This document shows positions 44,393 to 52,138 of a stretch of DNA of 64,000 nucleotides, piece by piece (positions within the stretch are counted from its first letter, which is position 1; each line of letters opens with the position of its first letter). Location of the stretch: NCBI RefSeq assembly GCF_900107535.1, contig NZ_FNRA01000004.1, positions 1-64,000 on the forward strand, in the 5' to 3' direction. The notes under the pieces were generated by a model. The model searched no databases, was not told where the DNA came from, and worked only from the letters and a program-made list of their open reading frames with translations. The position numbers were made by a program, and so were the translations under genes. Source of the stretch: Pedobacter hartonius. GTDB taxonomy: Bacteria; Bacteroidota; Bacteroidia; Sphingobacteriales; Sphingobacteriaceae.

Positions 44393-46576
44393 CTATTTTA
44401 AAAATAATAATTCTCTGAATTTAGGCAACGGCCAAACACTGTCGTCAACCATTTGTTCCAGTTTATCAGCATGGTAACGAATCGTATCGAAATGAGATTT
44501 CACATGCAGATCGTAAGCGATCGCTTTTTCTCTGTGATCTTCAACGCCGTTAGCAGTTTTACGCTCTTCAAGCATGGCATCAATGCTGTTTTTAACAACA
44601 GCAAGATGTTCAGATAACTTGTTGATGATAGAAAGAGGAGTTTCCAATGCTTCTTTACCCAAGCCAACTTCTTTCAGGCTTTTTGCGTTTAGCAACAGTT
44701 CATTCTGGTAAGCGATAGCTGCAGGAATGATCATTGTGTTTGCTACTTCACCCATTACCCTGGCTTCGATCTGAAGTTTTTTGTAATAGCTTTCTAAAAG
44801 GATCTCATGACGGGCATGTAGTTCACGTTTGCTGAAGACGTTGTTTTTCTCAAATAATTCAGTTGATTTATCAGAGATATAGGCATCTAAGGCTACGGGA
44901 GTAGTTTTGATGTTGGCCAAACCACGTTTAGCAGCTTCATCTTCCCATTCCTGGCTGTAACCATTTCCTTCAAAACGGATATCTTTAGATTCTTTAATAT
45001 ATTTTTTGATCACAGTTAGCAGAGCGATATCTTTTTTCTCTCCTTTTTTGATCAGTTTATCTACATCAATTTTGAATTTGATCAGCTGATCTGCCATGAT
45101 TGTGTTCAGCACAGTCATAGGAGCTGAAGAGTTTGCAGATGAACCTACCGCACGCAATTCAAATTTGTTACCTGTAAAGGCAAACGGTGAAGTACGGTTA
45201 CGGTCAGTATTGTCTAACAGGATTTGCGGGATTTTAGGGATACCTAACCACAAAGCGTTGTCTTCTTTGATCTTTTTGCTGATGCGTGAGTGCTCGATTT
45301 CATCTAACACTTCGTTTAACTGCTGACCTAAGAAAATAGAGATGATCGCCGGCGGCGCTTCGTTTGCACCTAAACGGTGATCATTACTTACCGAAGCAAT
45401 ACTTGCTCTTAAAAGATCTGCATGCTCATGGACAGCTTTAATGGTGTTCACAAAGAAAGCAAGGAACATCAGGTTGTTTTTTGGTGTTTTTCCCGGAGCC
45501 AGTAAGTTTTTACCGGTATCAGTGATCAGCGACCAGTTGTTGTGTTTACCTGAACCATTGATGCCTGCATATGGTTTCTCGTGTAATAACACTTTGAAAT
45601 TATGTCTGCGGGCAACTTTTTCCATCACATCCATTAACAACTGATTGTGGTCAATTGCAAGATTGATTTCTTCATATATAGGAGCGCATTCAAATTGTAA
45701 TGGCGCAACTTCGTTATGACGGGTTTTCAGGGGAATACCTAATTTCAGTGATTCATTTTCAAAATCAACCATGAAAGTGAAAACACGTTCAGGGATAGAA
45801 CCGAAATAATGGTCATCCAGTTGTTGTCCTTTGGCAGACATATGACCGAATAAAGTACGGCCTGTTAATGCCAGGTCAGGACGGGCGTTGAATAAGGCAA
45901 GGTCTACCAGGAAATATTCCTGCTCAATACCTAAAGAAGCAGTTACCTTGCTGATGCCTTTATCAAAATACTGACATACATCAACAGCTGCTTTATCCAA
46001 AGCATTTAATGCCTTCAATAAAGGCGCTTTATAATCCAGGGCTTCGCCTGTATAAGCTACAAATACTGTAGGGATACATAATGTTTTTCCAGCTTTGCTT
46101 TCCATAATAAATGCGGGTGAGGAGGGATCCCATGCAGTATAACCTCTTGCTTCAAATGTATTCCTGATACCACCGTTCGGGAAACTTGAAGCATCCGGCT
46201 CTTGTTGTACTAATGCACTGCCAGCAAATTTCTCAATTGCACCTTCACTGCTTGGCTCAAAAAATGAATCATGTTTCTCTGCTGTTGAACCTGTCAACGG
46301 CTGAAACCAGTGAGTATAATGTGTTGCACCTTTAGACATCGCCCAATGTTTCATTGCGGTAGCAATCTGGTTTGCATCATCCTGATTGATTAATTCCCCT
46401 TGTTCGATAGCAGAGATTAATTTCTCATAAACGTCTTTCGACAAGAAATCTTTCATTTTCTTTTTATCGAACACATTAGAGCCGAAAAACTCAGAAATCT
46501 TAACCGAGGGGGCTACAACTTCTGGGGAAACTCTATTTTGTGCTTCTTTTAATGCATTTGTTCTTAAGCTTTTCAT
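44393..46576 (-). CDS. glnN: Glutamine synthetase type III
   Basis: This 727-residue enzyme belongs to the GSIII group common in Bacteroidota, much longer than type I (about 450-470). It makes glutamine from glutamate, ammonia and ATP. Conserved elements are GIEQEYFLVD (metal-binding Glu), HNEVAPLQFECAPIYEEINLAIDHNQLLMDVM, and the active-site flap GINGSGKHNNWSL. Later SNDHRLGANEAPPAIISIFLG and NRTSPFAFTGNKFELRAVGSSANSSAP are intact. The promoter at 46597-46628 and terminator at 44333 mark it as a single-gene unit. Confidence 0.96.
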   Translation of the reverse strand: MKSLRTNALKEAQNRVSPEVVAPSVKISEFFGSNVFDKKKMKDFLSKDVYEKLISAIEQGELINQDDANQIATAMKHWAMSKGATHYTHWFQPLTGSTAEKHDSFFEPSSEGAIEKFAGSALVQQEPDASSFPNGGIRNTFEARGYTAWDPSSPAFIMESKAGKTLCIPTVFVAYTGEALDYKAPLLKALNALDKAAVDVCQYFDKGISKVTASLGIEQEYFLVDLALFNARPDLALTGRTLFGHMSAKGQQLDDHYFGSIPERVFTFMVDFENESLKLGIPLKTRHNEVAPLQFECAPIYEEINLAIDHNQLLMDVMEKVARRHNFKVLLHEKPYAGINGSGKHNNWSLITDTGKNLLAPGKTPKNNLMFLAFFVNTIKAVHEHADLLRASIASVSNDHRLGANEAPPAIISIFLGQQLNEVLDEIEHSRISKKIKEDNALWLGIPKIPQILLDNTDRNRTSPFAFTGNKFELRAVGSSANSSAPMTVLNTIMADQLIKFKIDVDKLIKKGEKKDIALLTVIKKYIKESKDIRFEGNGYSQEWEDEAAKRGLANIKTTPVALDAYISDKSTELFEKNNVFSKRELHARHEILLESYYKKLQIEARVMGEVANTMIIPAAIAYQNELLLNAKSLKEVGLGKEALETPLSIINKLSEHLAVVKNSIDAMLEERKTANGVEDHREKAIAYDLHVKSHFDTIRYHADKLEQMVDDSVWPLPKFRELLFLK

Positions 46577-46596
46577 TAGTTTCTTTAAAATTTGAC

Positions 46597-46628
46597 CAAA
46601 AATAGAATTTTAATAATTAAATAATCAA
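46597..46628 (-). promoter_or_regulatory. Promoter of glnN (-33 TTG, -7 TATTTTTG)
   Basis: On the minus strand TTG at 46626-46628 and the exact TAnnTTTG box TATTTTTG at 46597-46604, spaced by 21 bases. The best full match to the Bacteroidota consensus in the window. Confidence 0.65.
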
Positions 46629-46701
46629 CAATTTCATGTAAAAAATTCAAATATCTACAACTTTGGTGGGGAATCTTTGTTTCATAACTTATCCCCTAGT
46701 C

Positions 46702-46762
46702 AGATTTCAGAATTTACATCCCTTCTGATACACCGTTAACAGTAGTATCAGGGCGGAAATCT
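46702..46762. repeat. Nested inverted repeats between glnN and the tonB remnant
   Basis: Outer pair AGATTTC/GAAATCT (46702-46708, 46756-46762) encloses CTGATAC/GTATCAG (46725-46731, 46745-46751), and the centre holds GTTAAC. It sits about 100 bases upstream of the glnN start in the region of possible regulator binding. Role unknown. Confidence 0.45.
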
Positions 46763-46835
46763 CCTTCTATTTAATCTTTTTTCGTTATGGAATCCAATAA
46801 CTTATTACATCATGTGATTGAACTTAATTCTAAAC

Positions 46836-47665
46836 ATGATCATTAATATTTCAACAGATCTTTACAAAACCAGCTGGACTGAGCTGGTTTTTAAAAACAG
46901 GAACAAAGCCTATGGCGCGTACAAACTGCGTGCAGAGTCGTCATCAATTACCGTCAGGTCAATTTAATAGTGGCCCCGGCGTTTATCCTGCTGGCCGGCC
47001 CCGGTATTTACAGGAAACTTTATCCTGAACCTGTCGTAACTGAAGTTGCCATACGTACTTTTGATGAACCGCCTGTCCTTCCGCCCGTAACACGCAAACC
47101 TCCTGCAGAAAAGACAGACCTGCCGAAAGCCGATCCTGCACAGGAAAAACTTAAAACGGTGAAATTACCCTCCCGTATAACCACAGTGGAACGGCCGGAA
47201 ATTGAAGAGGCGCCACCTGCTGTTAAAGACCTGGAAGATGCGGTGGTCGGCCAGCTGAGCCAGGCCGGTGCTGCTACCCATGAATCCGCTGCACCTGCTG
47301 CGGTAAACCGGTACAGGAAATGCCTGGGTTCCGGCTGAGGACAATTCGTTATATGATTCATCAGTTCTGGAAAAGTACCCTGAATTTGAAGGGGGAATGG
47401 CGGCATGGGCAAAGTTTATCCAGAATTTAAGGTATCCGGATGCTGCCCAGGAGGTGGGGTGCAGGGAAAGGTATTCCTGAGTTTCGTAGTGGAGAAGGAC
47501 GGATCGGTATCGGGCGTCTCCGTCATCAGGGGGATCGGCTCCGGATGTGATGAAGAGGCGATGCGCGTCATTAGGAAATCGCCAAGATGGAAACCTGGCA
47601 TGCAGCATCACAATCCTGTGCGGGTACGTTATACAATGCCGCTGTCTTTTATGTTCGGCCAGTAA
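46836..47665 (+). pseudogene. TonB-type energy transducer, broken by at least three frameshifts
   Basis: Read across frames it is one TonB-like protein. It starts MIINISTDLYKTSWTELVFKN...KAYGAYKLRAE, a cytoplasmic lead-in typical of Bacteroidota TonB, stops at about 46960, then continues in another frame with APAFILLAGPGIY (membrane anchor), a Pro/Lys/Glu linker (PPVLPPVTRKPPAEK...), a third frame with AEDNSLYDSSVLEKYPEFEGGMAAWAKFIQNLRYPDAAQ, and a fourth segment with VQGKVFLSFVVEKDGSV...WKPGMQHHNPVRVRYTMPLSF, the periplasmic TonB C-terminal domain. Single-base shifts occur near 46965, 47320 and 47460. Probably inactive. Confidence 0.85.
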
Positions 47666-47694
47666 ATAGATTTGAATAATATGCTTACGATCGG

Positions 47695-47720
47695 GGCCGG
47701 TGCAATTGCCGGCTCTTTTT
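47695..47720 (+). terminator. Hairpin and T-run between the tonB remnant and the VOC gene
   Basis: Stem GCCGG/CCGGC (47696-47700, 47709-47713), then TCTTTTTTT. Just after it comes the -7 box of the VOC gene. Confidence 0.6.
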
Positions 47721-47721
47721 T

Positions 47722-47729
47722 TATCTTTG
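47722..47729 (+). promoter_or_regulatory. -7 box (TATCTTTG) of the VOC gene
   Basis: Exact TAnnTTTG match ending four bases before the ATG at 47734, the same spacing as at recR and the LolD-like gene. Confidence 0.5.
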
Positions 47730-47733
47730 CAGT

Positions 47734-48117
47734 ATGTTAAAGAGAATCCATCATGTTGCCATTATTTGCTCAGATTATGAACGGAGCAAAGATTTCTATG
47801 TGAATATATTAGGCCTGACGGTTGTGCAGGAAGTTTACAGGGCAGAAAGAAAGTCTTATAAGCTGGATCTTTCCGTTGGAGGGCTGTACCAGATTGAACT
47901 TTTCTCTTTTGAGAACCCACCTGTAAGGCCTTCAAGACCGGAATCCCGCGGACTGCGTCATCTGGCTTTTGAAGTAGACGATGTTGCTGCCGTAGCCGCT
48001 ACGCTGAACTCCAGAGGAGTAAAAACTGAAGCAATCAGAATTGATGAGTACACGGGAAAACAGTTCACTTTTTTTAGTGATCCTGATGGTTTGCCGCTTG
48101 AACTTTACCAGTCCTGA
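47734..48117 (+). CDS. VOC-family (glyoxalase/YaeR-like) protein
   Basis: This 127-residue metalloenzyme-like fold has the vicinal oxygen chelate pattern: HHVAIICSDYERSKDFYVNILGL in the first half and LRHLAFEVDDVAAVAATLNSRGV with FSDPDGLPLELYQ in the second. The metal-ligand His and Glu positions are conserved. Substrate unknown. The next gene begins one base after its stop. Confidence 0.88.
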   Translation: MLKRIHHVAIICSDYERSKDFYVNILGLTVVQEVYRAERKSYKLDLSVGGLYQIELFSFENPPVRPSRPESRGLRHLAFEVDDVAAVAATLNSRGVKTEAIRIDEYTGKQFTFFSDPDGLPLELYQS

Positions 48118-48118
48118 T

Positions 48119-48826
48119 ATGGGAAGCATTTTCAAATTTAAACAGTTTGAGATCAACCAGGACGGCTGTGCAATGAAAATAAATACCGATGGCGTCCTCT
48201 TGGGCGCCATTGCTGTTCATGAGCACCCGCATCACCTGCTGGATATTGGTACCGGAACGGGTGTCATTGCAATGATGCTTGCGCAGCGCTTTATTCATGC
48301 CAGGACAGATGCCGTAGAAATAGATGCATCTGCAGCCGCGGCGGCGGATAAAAACTTTCAGCATTCTCCTTTTGCGGACAGGATGCAAGTATATTCGGTT
48401 TCGTTTGAAAAATTTACTACTGAGGTAAAATATGATCTTATCGTTTCCAATCCCCCATATTTTATCAATGACCTCAGGAACGTGGAGAAGCGTAAAGAAA
48501 TCGCCCGGCATACGCATGAGGATTTTTTCGATCTGCTGCTGCGAAAGGCAGCGGCAATGTTGAGTGTCACAGGTGCACTCTGGATGATCCTGCCGGTGAA
48601 ACAGGCCGAAAAGTTGGCAGTAAATGCGGTGTTATACAAACTCTATCCTTCCCGCATTGTCCATATTCATTCAGATGACACTAAATCTGCCTTCCGGCAG
48701 ATCATTTGCATGGACTTTAACCGGCATCAGCAATTGCAGGAAGAGCATGTTTATATATACAAAGCGAAAGACCAATACACAGACCAGTATAAACAATTGC
48801 TGAAGGATTTCTTCCTTGCATTTTAG
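48119..48826 (+). CDS. tRNA1(Val) (adenine(37)-N6)-methyltransferase-like protein
   Basis: This 235-residue SAM-dependent methyltransferase starts at 48119, right after the VOC stop (the ORF opens earlier inside that gene). The SAM loop is LLDIGTGTGVIAMMLAQRF and the catalytic NPPY motif lies in DLIVSNPPYFINDLRN. NPPY marks an N6-adenine methyltransferase, and length and layout fit TrmN6/YfiC, which modifies A37 of tRNA-Val. Exact substrate is by homology. Confidence 0.85.
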   Translation: MGSIFKFKQFEINQDGCAMKINTDGVLLGAIAVHEHPHHLLDIGTGTGVIAMMLAQRFIHARTDAVEIDASAAAAADKNFQHSPFADRMQVYSVSFEKFTTEVKYDLIVSNPPYFINDLRNVEKRKEIARHTHEDFFDLLLRKAAAMLSVTGALWMILPVKQAEKLAVNAVLYKLYPSRIVHIHSDDTKSAFRQIICMDFNRHQQLQEEHVYIYKAKDQYTDQYKQLLKDFFLAF

Positions 48827-48842
48827 TTTTAAAAAGACCGTT

Positions 48843-49334
48843 ATGAAGAAAATAGGATTAATATCAGATACACATGGTTATCTGGACGATGCAGTGTTCA
48901 AACACTTTGAATCCTGCGATGAAATCTGGCATGCCGGTGATTTCGGGCCTGATGTAGCAGACAAGCTTGCAGCATTTAAACCGCTGAAAGGTGTTTATGG
49001 AAATATAGACGATAAACTCATCAGGGCCGAATTTCCGGAGCATTTACGTTTTAACTGTGAAGAGGTGGATGTCTGGATGACGCATATCGGCGGATATCCG
49101 GGTAAATATGCCCCTAACATCAGGGCAGAAATTTACAATAAGCCACCAAAACTTTTTATTACCGGTCATTCACATATTTTGAAAGTGATGTTTGATCCGA
49201 AAATCCAATGCCTGCACATAAATCCCGGAGCAGCAGGCAAATCGGGGTGGCATAAAGTCAAAACTTTAATTCGTTTTTGTATTTCAGATGAAAAAATACA
49301 TACATTAGAGGCCATAGAGTTAGGTAATAGATAA
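48843..49334 (+). CDS. YfcE/MJ0936-family phosphodiesterase
   Basis: A 163-residue metallophosphoesterase of the YfcE group. I prefer MKKIGLISDTHG (48843) because it matches the family N-terminus; the frame opens 9 codons earlier. Two-metal motifs: SDTHG (about 8-12), HAGDFG, GNIDD, and TGHSH near the C-terminus. Cytoplasmic. Possible role in cyclic or small phosphodiester turnover; substrate unproven. Confidence 0.9.
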   Translation: MKKIGLISDTHGYLDDAVFKHFESCDEIWHAGDFGPDVADKLAAFKPLKGVYGNIDDKLIRAEFPEHLRFNCEEVDVWMTHIGGYPGKYAPNIRAEIYNKPPKLFITGHSHILKVMFDPKIQCLHINPGAAGKSGWHKVKTLIRFCISDEKIHTLEAIELGNR

Positions 49335-49358
49335 CGTATTAAATACACTAAGTAAATT

Positions 49359-50387
49359 ATGGCGGGGATAAAAACATTAGGACAATTCATCATCGAGAAA
49401 CAAGCAGATTTCTCTTATGCAAAGGGCGAGCTTTCCAGGTTATTGCGGGATATTGGCATCGCGGCCAAGATCGTAAACAGGGAAGTGAACAAAGCCGGTC
49501 TGGTAGACATTCTCGGAGAGGCAGGTACGATCAACATCCAGGGAGAAGGACAGAAAAAACTGGATATCTTTGCAAATACGCAATTTATCTCTGCACTAAC
49601 CAGTGGGGGAGAGTGTTGTATCGTGGCGACTGAAGAAGAAGATGAATTTGTACCTATAAATTCTCCGGTATCAAAAAATGCGAAATACATTGTTTGTATA
49701 GACCCGCTGGATGGCTCCTCCAATATTGATGTGAATGTTGCCGTAGGTACTATCTTTTCTATCTACCGCAGAAAATCTACTGAAGGAATGGCGACACTGG
49801 CCGATGTGCTGCAAAAAGGCACAGAGCAGGTAGCTGCGGGATATGTGATCTACGGATCATCTACCATGATGGTTTATACTACTGGTAAAGGGGTGAACGG
49901 TTTTACACTTGATCCCTCTATCGGTGAATTCTGCCTGTCACACCCGGACATGAAAATGCCGGAAGACGGCAGTATATATTCCATTAATGAAGGGAACTAT
50001 GTGCATTTTCCGAAAGGTGTAAAAAAATATATCAAGTATGCCCAGGTGCATGATGCTTCAACAAACAGGCCTTATACATCGAGATATATCGGCTCTATGG
50101 TGGCTGATATTCACCGCAACCTGATCCTTGGCGGTATCTATATCTATCCCACTACTGCGAGTTCACCAAACGGGAAACTGAGGTTGTTGTATGAATGTAA
50201 CCCGATGGCTTTTATTGTGGAACAGGCTGGTGGTTTCGCTTCAGATGGCTTTAAGAGGATCCTGGAAATAGAACCTGTTGAGTTGCACCAGAGGGCCTCT
50301 ATTTTTATCGGTTCAAAGAAAATGGTAAGGATGGCCGAACAAATGATGACAGAATTTGCGGTTGAAGCAGGCGAGATTAACCTGTAA
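49359..50387 (+). CDS. fbp: Fructose-1,6-bisphosphatase class 1
   Basis: A 342-residue gluconeogenic phosphatase that turns fructose 1,6-bisphosphate into fructose 6-phosphate. Metal and substrate motifs: [22 protein letters not shown] (about 112-133), [33 protein letters not shown], and the [21 protein letters not shown]-terminal signature. Normal length. Confidence 0.96.
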   Translation: MAGIKTLGQFIIEKQADFSYAKGELSRLLRDIGIAAKIVNREVNKAGLVDILGEAGTINIQGEGQKKLDIFANTQFISALTSGGECCIVATEEEDEFVPINSPVSKNAKYIVCIDPLDGSSNIDVNVAVGTIFSIYRRKSTEGMATLADVLQKGTEQVAAGYVIYGSSTMMVYTTGKGVNGFTLDPSIGEFCLSHPDMKMPEDGSIYSINEGNYVHFPKGVKKYIKYAQVHDASTNRPYTSRYIGSMVADIHRNLILGGIYIYPTTASSPNGKLRLLYECNPMAFIVEQAGGFASDGFKRILEIEPVELHQRASIFIGSKKMVRMAEQMMTEFAVEAGEINL

Positions 50388-50398
50388 CCGTGATCATA

Positions 50399-50872
50399 TT
50401 ATAATAAAGTACTCCTGTTTCTTTCAGCCTCGAATTCAAAATCGATTTCGAGGCTGCTTTTTTGTTTGCCGGCCGCTACTGCAAGTACATCGCAGCGTTC
50501 GTTTTCGGGATGGCTGTTATGGCCTTTGATCCATACAAACTTCACATCATGGAGTTTATATACCGCAAGGAAACGCATCCACAGATCTTTATTCTTTTTA
50601 CCCTGAAATCCTTTTTTTACCCATCCAAACACCCATTTTTTCTCTACAGAATCTACTACATATTTTGAATCTGAATAGATGGTAACCTGCTCTCCTGGTT
50701 TTTTGATACTGCTGAGCCCTACAATTACGGCCAGTAATTCCATCCTGTTATTGGTGGTCATGCGGAACCCGCCACTCAGTTCTTTGTAATGGCTGCCCGA
50801 TCGGAGAATTACTCCGTAACCACCAGGACCTGGATTGCCGCTTGCTGAGCCGTCGGTATAAATTTCAATCAT
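50399..50872 (-). CDS. rnhA: Ribonuclease HI
   Basis: This 157-residue RNase H cuts RNA in RNA-DNA hybrids. Acidic catalytic residues are in YTDGSASGNPGPGGYG (Asp), NNRMELLAVIVGL (Glu), and IYSDSKYVVDSV (Asp), with the late Asp in NERCDVLAVAAGK. Length is normal. Converges with fbp. Confidence 0.95.
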   Translation of the reverse strand: MIEIYTDGSASGNPGPGGYGVILRSGSHYKELSGGFRMTTNNRMELLAVIVGLSSIKKPGEQVTIYSDSKYVVDSVEKKWVFGWVKKGFQGKKNKDLWMRFLAVYKLHDVKFVWIKGHNSHPENERCDVLAVAAGKQKSSLEIDFEFEAERNRSTLL

Positions 50873-50916
50873 TTTTATGTCCGTGATGTGGTCCCTTTAT
50901 TTTAAATTTGTCTTTA

Positions 50917-50947
50917 AACAAAAAAAGCAGCCGTTTCAGGCTGCTTT
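50917..50947 (-). terminator. Terminator after tRNA-His
   Basis: Arms AAAGCAGCC (50924-50932) and GGCTGCTTT (50939-50947); on the minus strand followed by a seven-T run. It lies 10 bases after the tRNA. Confidence 0.88.
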
Positions 50948-50956
50948 CAAAACTTG

Positions 50957-51031
50957 GGTGGAATATGGGGCTCGAACCCACGACCCTCGGTACCACAAAC
51001 CGATGCTCTAACCAACTGAGCTAAAACCACC
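50957..51031 (-). tRNA. tRNA-His (anticodon GTG)
   Basis: Anticodon loop TTGTGGT in stem TCGGT/ACCGA, D arm GCTCAGTTGGTTAGAGC, T arm GGGTTCGAGCCC. The G at -1 opposite discriminator C, diagnostic of tRNA-His, is present (GGTGG... ...CCACC). Two U-U mismatches lie in the acceptor stem. The CCA tail is not encoded. Confidence 0.9.
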
Positions 51032-51328
51032 ATGTTTTTCAGTTTGACAAAAGTACAATTTTAATATGTCTATACAAATCTTTTTGAAGAAGAATTTGAT
51101 TTTTTTTTTAAACAATTCATAAACAGGTTCTTGCATTTAAATAAATTTTTAAAAAAAATATTGTTTGAGGTCTGCCGCGGCAAAATACGGGCATAAGTCT
51201 GCATATATGTATTTAAACGCATGTTTTGCCTGCACAACATTTCATCTTGATTTAACATTTAAATGTTAAATATTTACTATTAACCTAAAAAAGAATGTTC
51301 AAACTTTCGTTTTATTCGAAAAGAATAT
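51032..51328. other. AT-rich intergenic region
   Basis: About 300 bases with long A/T runs and no gene-like ORF. It holds the tRNA-His upstream region on the minus strand and leads into the candidate small RNA on the plus strand. Confidence 0.4.
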
Positions 51329-51407
51329 TACATTTGGGCTTACCCTTTCAAGGGTATGTTTTTCATAGGTAGATGTAGGGCCGAAAATTTATTTTCGGCC
51401 CTTTTTT
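51329..51407 (+). ncRNA. Candidate short RNA or ubiX leader with terminator
   Basis: An exact -7 box TACATTTG (51329-51336) is followed by a small hairpin TACCC/GGGTA (about 51341-51356) and a strong intrinsic terminator: GGGCCGAAAAT (51378-51388) pairs with ATTTTCGGCCC (51391-51401), then TTTTTTG. The transcript would be about 65 bases. It lies directly upstream of ubiX, so it might be an attenuator for that gene rather than a free RNA. Confidence 0.5.
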
Positions 51408-51439
51408 GTTTATGTACGTTATGTATCTTTATCCATCCT

Positions 51440-52012
51440 ATGAATAAGAAGAAAATCATTGTATCAATCACCGGTGCCAGCGGTTCAGTCTATGCTAAAC
51501 TATTAATGGATAATTTGCTGCAGCTGTCTTCACAAATTGAGAAGGTAGGTGTGGTCATGTCGGACAATGCCAAAGAAGTATGGCGTTTTGAACTGGGCAA
51601 TAGTGATTATGATCACTATCCTTTCGATTTCTATCAGAAAATGGATTTCAATGCACCCTTCGCTTCCGGCTCCGCTAAATTTGACACCATGATTATTATT
51701 CCCTGCTCCATGGGAACGCTGGGAAGGATTGCACATGGCATATCAAATGACCTGATCTCAAGGGCTGCTGACGTGATCTTAAAGGAGCGCCGGAAACTGA
51801 TCGCCGTAGTACGGGATACACCTTTCAGTCTGATCCATATCAACAATATGAAAACGGTGACTGAAGCAGGCGGGATCATTTGTCCTGCAAATCCTTCGTT
51901 TTATAGTATTCCCAAAACTATTGAAGACGTGGCGCAGACCGTGGTGAGCAGGGTGATCGATCTGGCGGGGCTTGAACAGGACAGTTACCGCTGGAATGAT
52001 AATAATTCATAG
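51440..52012 (+). CDS. ubiX: Flavin prenyltransferase UbiX
   Basis: A 190-residue enzyme that prenylates FMN for the UbiD-type decarboxylase cofactor. I start at MNKKKIIVSITGASGS (51440), the conserved N-terminus; the frame opens earlier but runs through the terminator hairpin. GASGSVYAKLLMDNL binds FMN phosphate; further motifs are IIIPCSMGTLGRIAHGISNDLISRAADVILKERRKL and GGIICPANPSFYS. A near-consensus TATCTTTA box is 8 bases before the ATG. No ubiD is nearby. Confidence 0.94.
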   Translation: MNKKKIIVSITGASGSVYAKLLMDNLLQLSSQIEKVGVVMSDNAKEVWRFELGNSDYDHYPFDFYQKMDFNAPFASGSAKFDTMIIIPCSMGTLGRIAHGISNDLISRAADVILKERRKLIAVVRDTPFSLIHINNMKTVTEAGGIICPANPSFYSIPKTIEDVAQTVVSRVIDLAGLEQDSYRWNDNNS

Positions 52013-52078
52013 AATTTGACAATCCGCTAATCGTTGCTATACTGTAAGCTCATCTAAATGGTTATCTTTGCATTTTGG

Positions 52079-52132
52079 ATGGCTCCTCTGATGCGGTCAA
52101 TAAATGGCACTGACGGGATCCGCAGCAATTGA
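52079..52132 (+). CDS. Upstream mini-ORF before mtaB
   Basis: A 17-codon ORF (MAPLMRSINGTDGIRSN) in frame with mtaB, 6 bases before its ATG. An exact -7 box TATCTTTG lies at 52063-52070, so transcription would begin at about the mini-ORF start. Its translation is unproven. Confidence 0.35.
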   Translation: MAPLMRSINGTDGIRSN

Positions 52133-52138
52133 ATAATA

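Noticed and set aside
51356..51439. 28-codon N-terminal extension of UbiX
   Set aside because: It runs through the strong terminator at 51378-51401; conserved UbiX starts at 51440.
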